This document shows positions 47,252 to 58,942 of a stretch of 64,000 nt of DNA, piece by piece. The stretch covers positions 439,001-503,000 of the forward strand of contig JAUIRK010000905.1 of NCBI GenBank assembly GCA_030549495.1, written 5' to 3'. This stretch comes from Nectonema munidae (taxonomy: Eukaryota; Nematomorpha; Nectonematoida; Nectonematidae). The position numbers and the translations under genes were made by a program. The stretch's first letter is position 1. Each line of letters begins with the position of its first letter. The notes under the pieces are model-generated. The model was not told the origin of the DNA and did not search any database. It saw nothing but the letters and a program-made list of their open reading frames with translations.

Positions 47252-48225
47252 TAAGGATTGATTAGGAACAATTTTTTATATAAAAATATAGCTAATTTCG
47301 CGTTAACAATAAAGCTTTATTAGGTCATGGACTTTGTTTGCTGATGATCTAGCGATATTGGCGGAAAACGAAGTAGAGCTCCAGAAGAGAATAATAAAAT
47401 GGCAAGAGAGTTTGGAAAAATTTGGAATGCAAATGAATGAGGAAAAGACAGAGATCATGGCATGTAGCAAAAATAAGAGCATTGGTGTTCATGTAGAAGA
47501 CAGACACGGAAAAAAGTTGAAGCAGGTGAAAACTTTCAAATATTTAGGAAGCCAAATTATGGAAAATGGAAGTTGTGAAAAAGACGTTCAAGCAAGAGTA
47601 AATGCTAGTTGGTTGAAATGGAAAGAAGTAAACGCGATCATGTGCGATAGAAGAATGCCAATGAAACTAAAAGCAAGGATTTACACATCAATTGTCAGAC
47701 GAGTTCTAACTTATGGATGTGAATGTTGGAGTTTAAAGAAAAAGGAGCCAAGAAAATTAATAGCAACGGAGATGAAGATGCTTAGAAAAATGATGGGAAT
47801 CACGCTGAGAGAGAAAAAAAGAAAAGTAAGTGAGAAGAAAGACGGGAGTTGAAGTAGGCGTGATAGCTGTGGCAGAGCGGTGTAAGCTGCGGTGGTTTGG
47901 ACATGTTTTAAGGAAGAAACAAGACGATGTCTTGCGCCAAGCTATGGAGAAGAAGGTGAGTGGAAAAAGAAGTAGAGGGAGGCAGCGTAAAAGATGGAAG
48001 GACGGACTGATGGAGCAACTGAAGCAGCTTGGACTGACCGAAGACGATGCGCAGGACAGAAAAAAATGGAGAGAGCGGATCTCAGCCACCGACCCCCAAC
48101 TTGGGGACAAGGTGCAGTCAAAGAAGAAGATCATAGAGTGTAGTCTTCATTATTTGATGAAGCGTAATTGTTAAAGGGAAATTAGCTATATTTTCCTAAG
48201 CAAAATTGTTCCTAACCAATCCTTA
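47252..48225. mobile_element. Element with ~59-bp inverted ends enclosing a LINE fragment
   Basis: Left arm 47252-47310 (TAAGGATTGATTAGGAACAA ... ATAGCTAATTTCGCGTTAACAA) and right arm 48167-48225, which read from the right gives TAAGGATTGGTTAGGAACAA ... ATAGCTAATTTC.C.TTAACAA. The interior is an RTE-type reverse transcriptase fragment. It may be a MITE into which a 5'-truncated LINE inserted, or a composite unit. No clear target duplication was found. Confidence 0.6.
47316..48174 (+). mobile_element. RTE-clade LINE, C-terminal part of ORF2
   Basis: Begins at the RT catalytic box FADDLAILAENEVEL, then FGMQMNEEKTEIM, FKYLGSQIMENGSCEKDVQA, YGCECWSLKKKE and MLRKMMGITLREKKR. One frameshift near 47830 leads to RCKLRWFGHVLRKKQDDVL and KRWKDGLMEQLKQLGL with a stop at 48172. 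This is the thumb and C-terminal tail of RTE elements. The enzyme start and endonuclease are absent. One break in about 280 codons means a fairly young copy. The opposite-strand ORF at 47757-48134 is its shadow. Confidence 0.85.
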
Positions 48226-48455
48226 ATACAGCCTTTTATTTACTTCTTACAATGGAACAGGCTAATTTTAATACTATGTAGCGCATCACATTACTTTATG
48301 GCAAGCTATTTTAGGGGGTAATTATTCATGCAGTAGTTGTTGATGAGAGATAATTATTGCCAAGTTGAACAAATCTTACACCACATATGGTATATATAAT
48401 GATATTTAAAAAAGTGAAGTCCTGGTAGAAAAGGGAAAATGTAAATATATCATAC

Positions 48456-48631
48456 TTTGCTTGGAAATAGGGCAGACAGAGTGGAGTCCATGTTTCCGTT
48501 TTTTTGAGAGAGGAGGTAGATGAAAGCATATTGATGAGAAGATGGATATCCGAAGTTGGAAGGGCGTATCCTTTTGAGTAGACTAATGAGACAACCAAAT
48601 CGTTTGCAAAGACTAAGCTAAATAAGATGTT
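48456..48631 (-). CDS. MON1: MON1 exon
   Basis: 176 bp from acceptor ATTTTCTAG to donor AAA/GTATGA. Phase 0 start, two bases left at the end. It reads NILFSLVFANDLVVSLVY, then SKGYALPTSDIHLLINMLSS and WTPLCLPYFQA, matching NLVFSILLAGNQLVTLV ... HP.DLHLLFNLI ... WTPVCLPKFNA. The fit of both splice phases to the neighbouring exons 8 kb and 5 kb away is strong support. Confidence 0.9.
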
Positions 48632-50427
48632 CTAGAAAATAGTATACGAATACATTAATTGTAAATGTGTTAGTTTTGCAAAACCTAATCTAGGACAATA
48701 ATAATAATTAATTTATTCTTAAACGTCGGATTACCAACAACTCCACCTACAAACAACTTAGAAACAATTTTTTTCTACTAATTTTGATTTAGCTAACAAA
48801 CCGTTCCTATGGCACGTACTCTAAAATAAAGCCATAACCATCTAAATTATCAATTTAAAAGCTTATGCTTTTTTTGTCAAGGGAGGGCTACACAAACTCT
48901 TTGAAATGATTGCATCTATGATTTTTTCGTTTTAACCAATCAAATTATGCAAGAATCGATCCAATTATTCCAAGTAACAAGATTATTCCTTGATACAAAG
49001 TATATAATAAAGATAAGAACTACTTTGGTGGGCATAAATAGTAATTCGTTATTTCTTTCTTTATTTTCTATTAGGTAAATAAGTGTAAAAAACGGTAATA
49101 AAGGGGTATGCCATTGGTTCCTATTTTTCATGTTTTATGCCTTGAAAAATTTATGAACCGCGTTATTATTATAACAAAACATCACGATTTCTAGCTCTTT
49201 CTGTGTACATAAGATCCAAAACGATCTCACAAATTAAAATGTTTTTCTTTTTATTTTTCAACGATAATATCTATGGGAAAACAGTGGAGAATATAATTAG
49301 TTCTGTTTATATGTAAACATTGTGTTTGAATGATGATTCTTTTCTTTGGAGTGAGGCGCTACTAAATTTATGAAGGCGTTAATATCTGCGATATCAGCCG
49401 TAAGTGTGGCTGGCGTGTTTGAAGGCTGATTAGATAGCTGCGCTATAACGAGTATCACTTATAACACAGGTGAGTGGTTTGGACGCAAAAGATCGCGCTA
49501 TAACTGTTCTTTACTTATTGATATTGTTGAAAATTATCATTAATTTAAATAGAAAAAAACTATCTTGGTTCATGAATGGAATTAAAGAAAGAATTAAATT
49601 CGTAAACAGAGGTTCTAATGTATCTAAGTTTCGTTTCAAGAGTTTTCTCTGAATTTCTAATAGTATGCCTAGACAACTTCATGAATCTTTCAGGATTAGG
49701 AACTAGATCGATACTAGTAGTAGAATTTAGCATAAAGATTTTAGCTATGACATGTTAACATAGGTTAACATTTCAAATTCTTAATTTATTCTTGTAAGCT
49801 AATGTAATCTCTTTTTAGTGAACACCTGTGTATAATAAAGCCTTTTATTGGGTCCATAGTGTGTTCAATATAGAGAGGTTTACGTATATTTTGTATTTCA
49901 ACGATTTTTGTGTAGATCTAAAGAAAAAACAAAAAAATAAATATTTGACCCTTCCTCCTTATTTTGTGGAGAGTGGGACAGCTTGCCCATTTGCTCCCGG
50001 CCAAAATTTACGAGTCTGACCATGACCTAAACTATAGGTCTATATAAAGACAATCTACATCATGCTTTTCATAATTTGTTTAATCCTTAAGGTAGCAATG
50101 AATAGCAGATCCAATACAGCACTCTACCCAGACTACAAAAAGTAATTTTAGTTCATGTGGAGCTAGTAGGCTCTTTTTGACAGTTTGAACAGCCCAATGA
50201 GACGAGAAAATCAAAGTCTAAGAATAATTTTTATCCTTTATTCCTTCGATATGAATCGCGGTTCTGTTGAATTCAAGATTATACACCTTTTTCCAGATTC
50301 CTCCCCTCAAATTTTTGCCTGCCTCAATCTTTAAAGTCCCAAACACCTGTATGTAACTAATTAATGTATTTGCCGGCATATAAGACGTCTGACCTATACG
50401 ACGAATTTGAGTTTTAATGTTATCATT
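48632..50427 (-). other. MON1 intron with half a pogo-like MITE
   Basis: At about 49797-49890 (CTAATGTAATCTCTTTTTAG ... TTTTATTGGGTCCATAGTGT, then GTTCAATATAGAGAGG) one half of the 43061-43202 MITE family is present. Otherwise no feature; the ORF at 49470-49652 resembles nothing. Confidence 0.45.
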
Positions 50428-50431
50428 TTAA

Positions 50432-50561
50432 CCCATTTACGACCAATGTTCCTATTTTGGAACATAAGTAATTTCATCTTCGTCTTCTTTTTTCAATGAT
50501 TTTGAATATAAATCGTCTGCGTTTTTTTAGATATCGTCTGCTTTGCTTGGTCTTAAATGGG
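50432..50561 (+). mobile_element. TTAA MITE, CCCATTTA family, first of a tandem pair
   Basis: 130 bp, ends CCCATTTACGACCAATGTTC and GCTTGGTCTTAAATGGG, preceded by TTAA (50428-50431) and followed by TTAA (50562-50565) shared with the next copy. Internal palindrome-like CTATTTTGGAACATAAG and repeated CGTCTGC motifs. No coding capacity. Confidence 0.85.
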
Positions 50562-50565
50562 TTAA

Positions 50566-50695
50566 CCCATTTACGACCAATGTTCCTATTTTGGAACATA
50601 AGTAATTTCATCTTCGTCTGCTTTTTTCAATGATTTTGAATATAAATCGTCTGCGTTTTTTTAGATATCGTCTGCTTTGCTTGGTCTTAAATGGG
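50566..50695 (+). mobile_element. TTAA MITE, CCCATTTA family, second of the pair
   Basis: 130 bp, differing from the first copy at what appears to be one base (CTTCGTCTTC versus CTTCGTCTGC). Followed by TTAA 50696-50699. Near identity means the pair arose very recently. Confidence 0.85.
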
Positions 50696-50940
50696 TTAAC
50701 TTAACGTTACATTCTTTGCATAAATAACGCTTGGTTTTGCAACATTTTGTTCATTTCAAGTTAAAAATAAAATGGAATTTTTCAAAAAATTAATTATTTC
50801 GTTAAATCAATCCTTTTGATAAATTAGCGAGGCAGTCATCATACCGATCAAAATGGAAAAAAGTTTGTGGATTAATTGCTAACATATTTAAGTCAAAAGA
50901 GCAGACTGAGTTTTTACGAAAATATTAAGTTAATAATATT

Positions 50941-53530
50941 TTGTAGATCATAGATCAGTTGTTCTCAACACGGGTCCAACTCCACCCACATTATAATAGT
51001 TTTGAGCTGTTTACCATAGCTATTCATCTTGATCATTCTACTAGTTTCCATATCACTAATATTTATCGTAGACCTTCATTAAATTCTACTGTAATTGATT
51101 TCTTTTTTTCAGAATTTGATTCCTTTTTATCATGTCATCCTTTTGATATAAAATTTAGTATTCTAGTGGGCGACTTTAACTTTAATTTATTTAAAATTGA
51201 CTCTAATACGAATGTCCAAAAATTTATGAATCTTCTTCTATCAAATTCATTTAAACCGTTAATCACTAAGCTAACTCGTCCTGCCAGTGATTCTTTGCTT
51301 GATAACATTTTTGTACCATTTGATTTTTTACGGTGTGATGCTTTCAACTTACATCAGTATTTTTCTGATCATCTACCGATTCTTGCTTAGTTTAAGTTTT
51401 CTTCATCTAATAATAAATTTTTAACCAGAAAAAAATTTAATTCTATCGATTTCATAAAGAATATTGAGTCATTTAATTGGCGCGGTTTTCTTAGTCCTTA
51501 CTTTGATGTTCCTGATTTGTACTTCAAAAGAATCTATGATCAACTCATACATTTTATAGATATTAATACTAAAATTTTGAAATTCAACAAATATTCACAT
51601 CTATATTATAAAAATCCAATTAATGAGTGGATGAATGTTCTACTCCTAAAATTAATAAAGAAAAGAAATTTAATGTTTAAAAAACTTAAAAACAATCCAA
51701 GTTATACTTTAAAAAATGAATTTATTTTTTTAAGAAATAAGATTAAATCAAAGGAGTTGAAGAAAAAATTTTTTTTCACCAAGTTTTCTAATTCATCTAG
51801 CAACAGAAATCTTTGGGTTGAAATTAATAAATGTGTTAAAAGTTCAAGCAAATCACTTCTTTCATTAAAAATTGATAAAAATATAATTGATGATCCAAAA
51901 ATCTTGTCCCAATACTTTAGTGAAAAGTTTTCTAATGACATGAAAATAAGTAAATCTGATGGTGAGTATTTGACTTATATTCCTAAATCTTCTTCTAATT
52001 TTCAATTTTCAAAAATTCCTTATAATGATCTTCTTATAGCGATTAGTGAATTAAGTACGAATAATTCAAGTGACATTTACAATGTTTCTATTTATCATAT
52101 AAAAATTGTTTTACATATACTTGGCCCATACTTATTAATAGGTTATAAATAACTCGTGCTTAGAGCACTCTATTTTTCCTTCTGTCTTCAAGTTATCTAA
52201 AATTATCCCTGTATTTAAAAAAGGTAATAAGAATGACATAAATAATTATAGGCCAATTTCCATAATTCCCATCCTATCTAAAATCCTAGAAAAATTATTA
52301 TTTAAACAGTTGTATCATTATTTTAATAATAATAATATTATTCATAATTTCCAATTTGGCTTCCGTAAAAATCATAGTACTCAATCATTACTCATCTGTT
52401 TCATAGATGACATTATCAATAATCTTGCTTCTAATAAAAGTGTGCTTTCTCTTTTTATTGATTTTAAAAAAGCATTTGGCTCAGTTCCCCATGAAGTCCT
52501 ATTAAATAAGTTATCTGCCTATGGTATTGAAAAAATGTCTCTTTCTTTTTTCACTTCTTATTTTCATACAAGATACCAAAGTGTAATTGTTGAGGGTTTA
52601 CTTTCTAATACTCAACCAATTCTTTCTGGCGTTCCTCAAGGTTCCATCTTGGGACCTCTTTTGTTTTTGGTCTTTCTAAATGATATACCTCTTTCCAATA
52701 TAAATTTGAAGTTTTTTATCTTTGCAGATGATTTAACTATCAATATCCCTTTTTCTTGTGATATGTTTTTCAATAAAATTAATTACTTTAATCAAGAAGT
52801 TGATCAACTTTTTTTATGGTGCAAAGCTACCTGTATGTGTATTAATTTTCAAAAGTCTAAAGCAATGCTATTTGGGAATAGCAAGTGTTCTGAACTAATA
52901 TCTACCAATTTGAAATTTGAGATTGTCCAATATTTCAATCTTTTGGGTGTCGTAATAGACAATAAATTGAAATGGCAACAGCATATTTCGTATGTAAATA
53001 ATAAATTATCTCGAGTCATTGGTATCATAAAAAGATTCAAAAACTTGTTTCCTACTAAAGTCAAGCTCTTACTTTATAATTCATTTTTCTTCCTTATATT
53101 AACTACTGTCTAGTTATTTGGGGACATCAAAACATCTCCTCTTTGATTGTTTCTCAAAAAAATGATAAGATCTGTATTCAACTCAATTTTTTGGCGCATA
53201 CCTCTCCTTTATTTTATAACGCAAACCTATTGAAAATTAATGATTTGTATACCTATAATATATCTTTATTTATTTATAAATTCTTGAAAGGTTACCTACC
53301 TGGCATTTTTGATGATTACGTTTCTTTCAATTACCAAAAACCTAACTTTTATTTGCGTAATGCTAATAAAGCTATTCTACAGTAAACAAATATATAAACA
53401 AACTATGAAATACAAAATTTCTTCAGTGTGGAATAACCTTTTGATTCACCATCTTAATAATAATATGAAAATTTCTTCTTAAGTATATTTAAAAAAATTA
53501 TTCATTAATACATACTTATCAAATTATTGT
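50941..53530 (+). mobile_element. CR1/Jockey-superfamily LINE, 5'-truncated, few breaks
   Basis: Starts inside the AP endonuclease (50959-51390: HITNIYRRPSLNST, FSILVGDFNFNLF, then FSDHLPIL). A linker at 51517-52152 stays in that frame after one stop at 51388. The reverse transcriptase continues in the next frame (about 52156-53113): VFKKGNKNDINNYRPISI, NFQFGFRKNHSTQSLL, LFIDFKKAFGSVPHEVL (Gly replaces the second conserved Asp), LSGVPQGSILGPLLFL, FFIFADDLTI and NLLGVVIDNKLKWQQHI. A C-terminal part (53143-53385) and a typical SVWNNL tail near 53429 follow. About four breaks in ~830 codons. It lies in a MON1 intron, opposite strand. No CCHC ORF1 is attached; a related ORF1 lies at 58.07-58.94 kb. 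Confidence 0.85.
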
Positions 53531-54114
53531 CACTTACAAATTATATCCAAATTAGTATCACTTGTAATATGAATGTTTCACAGATATGAAAATATTCGAA
53601 ACCAAATAATGAAAAAAAAATCTTTGACCTTTCAATTCTTAACTGAAACTAACACTGAATATCATATGAACTGTTGTTTTTCAATTTAACCTTATACAAC
53701 CTCACCGCGGAAAATTACCTCTTTTCATAGTTTTTGCAAATTCTTTCACTTTTGTTATGAAAATCTTTAGTTTTAAAAGTGGTGAAACATATTTAAAATT
53801 TACCTTTTTGAAGTTACTTTTAAAATTTTGACGATACTACAAAAAAATAAAAAAAATTTTTCTAAATTTTCATTTTGCCTTCAGGATTTCAAAAAAAAAT
53901 TTTGAAAAAATTTCGATAATTCATTTTAATTCGTATAATGAAAACTTTTCAAAACTAATTTATAATGATTTTTTGCATTTTAGAGTCGTCTTGCTTCATA
54001 GAATTTTCGAAAACTCAGTGTATTGTAAAGTTGATAATTATTATGAAAAGATAAAAAATATAATAAATTTCATGAATAAAAACTCGAAAAAAGATGAAAT
54101 TGATGGAATGAAAT
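53531..54114 (-). other. MON1 intron, no feature
   Basis: AT-rich; nothing recognised between the LINE and the hAT element. Confidence 0.35.
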
Positions 54115-56090
54115 ATGTATCTCCATTTTCAGCAAGAATCAAATGTTGAAAATATTTTTGACGAAGTTCCAGAAAGTTCAAAAGAATCGGATCCATTTAT
54201 TCCAGTTCTACCAGATTGCTGGAGTGAGGACCAATTCAACACATTCAAAGCTAAATATATTGGACTTATCATTCAAAATAAAAAACTAGGATGCCTACAT
54301 TGTTCAAAAAGTGAAAAAGTAAATCTCTTTCGCACTGGACTACTCATTTCTTCCCAGTGGGCCAGGTGCATTGTTGAGCCATCTGGAAATACAAAAACTT
54401 CTCGTCAGGCTTCTTTGAGGAAAAAAATTCGAGATCATTTTTTATCCAAGGCGCATTCAATTTGTGTTAAAGAAAGCACTGAAGTCTCGAAGACCACAAT
54501 TAGCGAAAGTTTTGATAAAATCAATGAAAAGTTTTTAAACTCAACAATCAAAGTTTTTAATACCGTTTACAGTATGGCAAAAAACTGCAGACCCTTTTCT
54601 GATATCGAGTATTTGGTTGAGCTTCAACAAATAAAAGGTGTACAAATGTGTGTTGGGCTTCACTCTCGTACAACGGCCGCAAAGATTGTTGACCACATTT
54701 CAACAAATCTTTAAAAAAAAGTTTTCACCAAAATTATTGGAAAATAACGGAAATTTGCATAATAGTAGACGAAGCTTCCACCATATCCAACAAATCAGTG
54801 CCTATCATTTTTGAAGGTAAAGGACACTGAAGTTTCACCAGTTATATTTTTTGATTTGGTTGAACTTGAGGATCAGGGTGGAGAAAACATTTTTTCATCG
54901 CTTTTATCAAGTTTAAAGAATGGTGGTATTAACGAGGATTATTTGAGAGAAAATTTAGTTGCGTTTTGCTCAGATGGAGCTAGTGTCATTTAGGCGTAGG
55001 TGTTCGATTCAAAAAAAGTTTTCTCAATATTGTTCTTTGGCATTGCCTTAATCACCGGTTACAGATGGTACTGGATAACTCCGTGAATGATGTTAAGCAG
55101 GTTAATCATTTTAAAATATTCATTAATAAGATCTATAAAAATTTTCATCACTCAAACAAAAATCAAAATGAGCTTTTTAAAATTTCATCGGAGCTAGGGC
55201 AGCCAATTTTAAAAATAGGTAGGGTTTTGGGTCCAAGGTCGGCAGCTTGTAGTTTGAAGACTACTATTGCTGTATGGCGTGGCTTTCTCTTTATAAGTTT
55301 TTTTCAAACGAAGGCTTTTTGGGGATGGCATCACGATTATCGAACAAAAGTTTTCTCTATGATTTGGCTTTGTGATTGATATTCTTCAAGAAATCTCAAT
55401 ATTGTCCAACGGTTTGCAGGCGAGAAATATAATGATTCAAAAAGCAGATAAACTCATTAAAAGATCAATCAAAGCTTTCTAACTTGACGATTGAAAGTAA
55501 GGGTGTTTACGAAAAGGAAGCAGATAAAAAAATTATGGAAGAGTTGAAAATTGAGTGGGTTTAAAATTCTAAAATAGTCAGAATTCCACGTCAAAATCTT
55601 ATTCAAAAAGTGATTGAAAACATTAAAAAGAGTATGTGAGCAATAACTTTATCAAAGCATCATCTTGTTCGACTGAGATTGACCACAAAATCCTTGAGTT
55701 TTCATATTTTTTGGATCCAAATTCATGGCAGATCGAAGAGGTGATTATTCCATGGAAAGAAGGCGAGGAAAGCCTCATTCATTTCGAAAGATTTTTTTGT
55801 CATCGAATCGATCTCAATGAATATGGAGATTATATTGAAAATTCATTAATTTAAACGAAAACTTTACATGCATCCGACTTACCAGAGAGCATAAAAAGGG
55901 CTAAAAATATATTGAATGTCGTGGCTGTTAGTACAGCGGAAGCAGAGAGAGGCTTTTCAATGATGAACAATATATGTTCCGAAAAAAGAAACCGATTGTC
56001 AGTTCATAACATCTCAAACCTGATGATAATAAATTTAATTGGCATGCCGCTAAAAAATTGGTAGGCAAAAGATACAGTTATAACATGGTT
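54115..56090 (+). mobile_element. KIAA1586-like hAT transposase, broken
   Basis: The first open part (54115-54714) has PVLPDCWSEDQFNTFKAKYI and QNKKLGCLHCSKSEK, matching the N-terminal region of KIAA1586-type hAT-derived proteins, then IRDHFLSKAHSICVKESTE. The next pieces have SPVIFFDLVELEDQGGENIF and LVAFCSDGASV (catalytic core), then ILEFSYFLDPNSW, and near 55925 AVSTAEAERGFSMMNNICSE, the dimerisation block, with NRLSVHNISNLMIINLIG. At least five breaks. Terminal repeats were not found. It is a third hAT lineage in the window. It lies in a MON1 intron. Confidence 0.75.
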
Positions 56091-56726
56091 GAGAAAGAAT
56101 CATTCAGCAGATGACAGAAGAGTAAAAAGAAAGCAAGAACATGAAGTCAATCAAAATCAAGAGGCAACCTGGAAATACTTCGATCGAGATTATAATTCTA
56201 TTTTTTTTTTCACAATATTTTTGAAGTATTAAACAAATTTTGCGTTCAAGCTTTTTTCACTTTAAAACATGAAATTTTTCATTGTATAAGGGTGGGATAG
56301 ATACTATTAAAATGGGTAGTAGGAAATCCTAAAAAATAGAAATTTACATAGGGTTTTCGATCAAGTAGGTTGGAAAACTTGAAAAAATTTTCTGAGTAGT
56401 CTCAAACGAAATTTGAATCCCATCACTGCCCTCCACCCAATTTTCTTTGGTCAAATAGCTATGAGGGGGTCCACAGCAAAAAAAAGCAAGAGAAAATGGG
56501 TCCATAAGAAAAAAAGGTGGAGATGAATTTTGACTTTGTTTATTACATTTTTCAAAATTTTCAGATTCCCTTTCAGACATGGGTATTATAGAATTAATTG
56601 TCTAATTTTCTTTTTTCAATGAGTTTTTATATAAGTTAAAACAGATCATTTTTATTTTATGGGTAGCTGGTGTCTCATTGTGCCTGAAAGGATAAAAAAT
56701 AAAATACGGTGAAAGCATTCTGTATT
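56091..56726 (-). other. MON1 intron, no feature
   Basis: Nothing recognised; the minus ORF at 56344-56580 resembles nothing. Confidence 0.35.
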
Positions 56727-56849
56727 GGAAACCGTAGGAGTCAATAAAGGTGTTCTTTAGTTTACAAGAATAAATTGAGAATTTCGAAAAGTTGTTAGAG
56801 GTGTTCACCAACTATATAGGCTTATAATAATGGAAATTTTACTGTACAT
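56727..56849 (-). mobile_element. Pogo-like MITE
   Basis: Right end reads inward CAGTAAAATTTCCATTATTA, then GGTGAACACC; left part GTCAATAAAGGTGTTCTTTA. Same family as 43061-43202. It lies about 70 bp downstream of the MON1 exon end at 56920. Confidence 0.55.
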
Positions 56850-56919
56850 GAAATAGGCCTACCTGTATTGGAAAAAAAGGTTTATTATTTTTAGAGAAAA
56901 TATTCACATAAGCACTAAC

Positions 56920-57367
56920 CTTATTTGATACAGATTGCGTGATAATTGAATGAATAGAAGCTTTATGAATGGGTAATAAAGAAAGACACTTATAGGTATT
57001 GAAAGAAAATAAGAGATCATCTTCAATTCGCTGAAGCAGTTGATGGAAGAGATTTTTCGCTCCAAACAAAACGTCATTCATGTCGTAATTCGGGTATCGT
57101 TTAAATATTCCATCCATCTGATCTTTAGATATTATGCTGAGTAAAAAATGATAGCTGTATTGCAATAAAAGATGCTGAAAGTTAATTGGAGTTGTTTGAG
57201 TGTAACAGAAGGAAATTAAGCGAAGAGGCGGCTTGTGTAGAAACGCCATTCGACAGGTATTTCCGTATTCGATCATCTTTACTTCATCGCCTTCATTATC
57301 TTCATAAAGAGATGCGATCGTGTGATAGATACCAACTTTTTCCAAACTAAAATCTTCATTCTCATAC
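56920..57367 (-). CDS. MON1: MON1 large exon (longin core)
   Basis: MON1 with CCZ1 forms the exchange factor that activates Rab7 on maturing endosomes and autophagosomes. This 448-bp exon starts after ACTGTTTTTAG; its first G completes the Arg codon split with the exon at 60598-60770. It reads YENEDFSLEKVGIYHTIASL, MAFLHKPPLRLISFCYTQT, LLLQYSYHFLLSIISKDQM, IFKRYPNYDMNDVLFGAKNL, IEDDLLFSFNTYKCLSLLP and ends TQSVSNK at donor AAG/GTTAGT. These match FVQRSPLVLV..SRT, LLQELQYVYYQIVSLLT, IFQ.KQNYDLRRLL and CLPL in vertebrate MON1. A second donor (CAG/GTAGGC at 56863) would add 19 codons, but the downstream exon joins better to the first. Confidence 0.92.
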
Positions 57368-57455
57368 CTAAAAACAGTATATCTCTTGTAAAAGAATAAG
57401 ATTTATTAAAAAAAGAAAGGGATATTACATCAAAAGTTTCTTTTCATTCAAAAAT

Positions 57456-57535
57456 TTTCTATATTGAACACCCTATGGACCCAATAAAAGTGTTGATTAT
57501 ATAAACGTGCTCATTATAAAGAGTTACATTAGTAA
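57456..57535 (-). mobile_element. Half of a pogo-like MITE
   Basis: The reverse strand reads CTAATGTAACTC, then TTTTATTGGGTCCATAGGGT and GTTCAAT, matching 49797-49890. It lies in the MON1 intron. Confidence 0.5.
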
Positions 57536-58073
57536 TTCATTGAAGGATTTAATAACTCAAAACGCCAAAATTTAAATAAAATTAAAATTTTGGTGTTTTA
57601 TATCTTTATTGAAGTCGAATTTTAAGTGTTTATTCATCGGCCGACATCTTTTCTAATTTTTTTTATATTTAGCTGGTATAAACAACATTTGTCCAATTTA
57701 GTTCAGACAATAGATTCTGGTAAAATTATACAAGTACTTCATTGTGACTCTCAAAATAAAAATATTGACTACGTCACTGTAGCGGGTACACTTGGTCTCA
57801 TTCAGAGTTTCATGAAATTTTTTTACTAGAGTTGAAAAAGTACAGTTCTGCGAGTAGAAATTTTTAGGAGCCATCTTGGAGGGAAACCATGTTTATTCGT
57901 TTTTGGATCCTTTTCTAATTTTATACAATTTAACAATTTTCTTAACAAAATTTTAGAGAATACATTTTCCTATTAACAAGACAAAAATATTCTGTTATTG
58001 AGTAATAAGTTGGAGGTAACGTATTCACTCAGTAAAGAAAACACTCTACTCCAGAAGTCGGAGAAAAGCTAAT

Positions 58074-58942
58074 ATGTTTGTAAAAAAGTATCGTCGTGTT
58101 TTTATCTCATTAATAGAAGAATTTGATAAAATAAAAGGTAAATCTAAATCTTCAGAACAATCAGATATATCATTTCTTAAGAATAATGTTGAGAACATAC
58201 GGTCAGATATAAAAATAATCAAGCCAAGTATAACTCCTAATAGGTCATATGCCGATGCTGTTAAAGCGGATAAGAATGTGATTTTGATTAATAATTTTGA
58301 TAAAGATAAAGTCAAAGTCACCACAAAAAATTGCCTTAAAAATCTACAAATAAATTATCTTCAAGACAATGAATGAATTTTCCTTAGTTCTACAAAAGGA
58401 AAAAACAAGAAGCTCTCCTCAAGAATCAAAGTCTTTGTTCAACTTGACATAATTGAAAATGAACTTATGGAAGAAATTGAACCCTAGTTTAGCAAAGATA
58501 GTTGAAAATGGTAGTAGATTTAAATTTAAATATTATATAAAGTCCGAATTCAAGAAAACTAATTATGGTATATTTGAAATTAATGATATCTATAATTATT
58601 TAATCAATTGAAATTTTAACTTATATATAAAGTTGGACAGGTGTAAATGTTACAATTACTACGCTAATATATTCCGTGCACCAAGTGTCTATCATTTTGC
58701 CATACTACCAAAATTTGTATAAATTCCTTAAGATGTTATGTGCTCATTGCTCAGCACAGGATCATGTTATAAAAGATTGTCCATTTAGGTCTGATCCTAA
58801 GAAGTTGAAATTTGAAAACTGTCTGAAAAACAATTCAAGTGATCTTTGCCTTTTTTCATGCAGCATAGCTTCTGCTCTGGTTTGTAAAAATATAAATTAT
58901 ATCAAAAGTATAACAGAAATTAATCTCAATGATGAATTTTAA
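58074..58942 (+). mobile_element. LINE ORF1-like remnant with zinc knuckle
   Basis: Open piece 58074-58376 (coiled-coil-like FLKNNVENIRSDIKIIKP, then RSYADAVK, a motif usual before the RRM-like part of Jockey/CR1 ORF1). After breaks, 58676-58942 has a CCHC-type knuckle CAHCSAQDHVIKDCP. Position and motifs fit the first ORF of a Jockey/CR1-like LINE. At least three breaks. Confidence 0.55.

Noticed and set aside
47757-48134. 125-residue minus-strand ORF
   Set aside because: Reverse shadow of the RTE reverse transcriptase fragment; low-complexity Ser/Phe/Leu composition.
56344-56580. Minus ORF as an extra MON1 exon between 48631 and 56920
   Set aside because: No similarity to MON1, and the flanking exons already join in phase with no residues missing.
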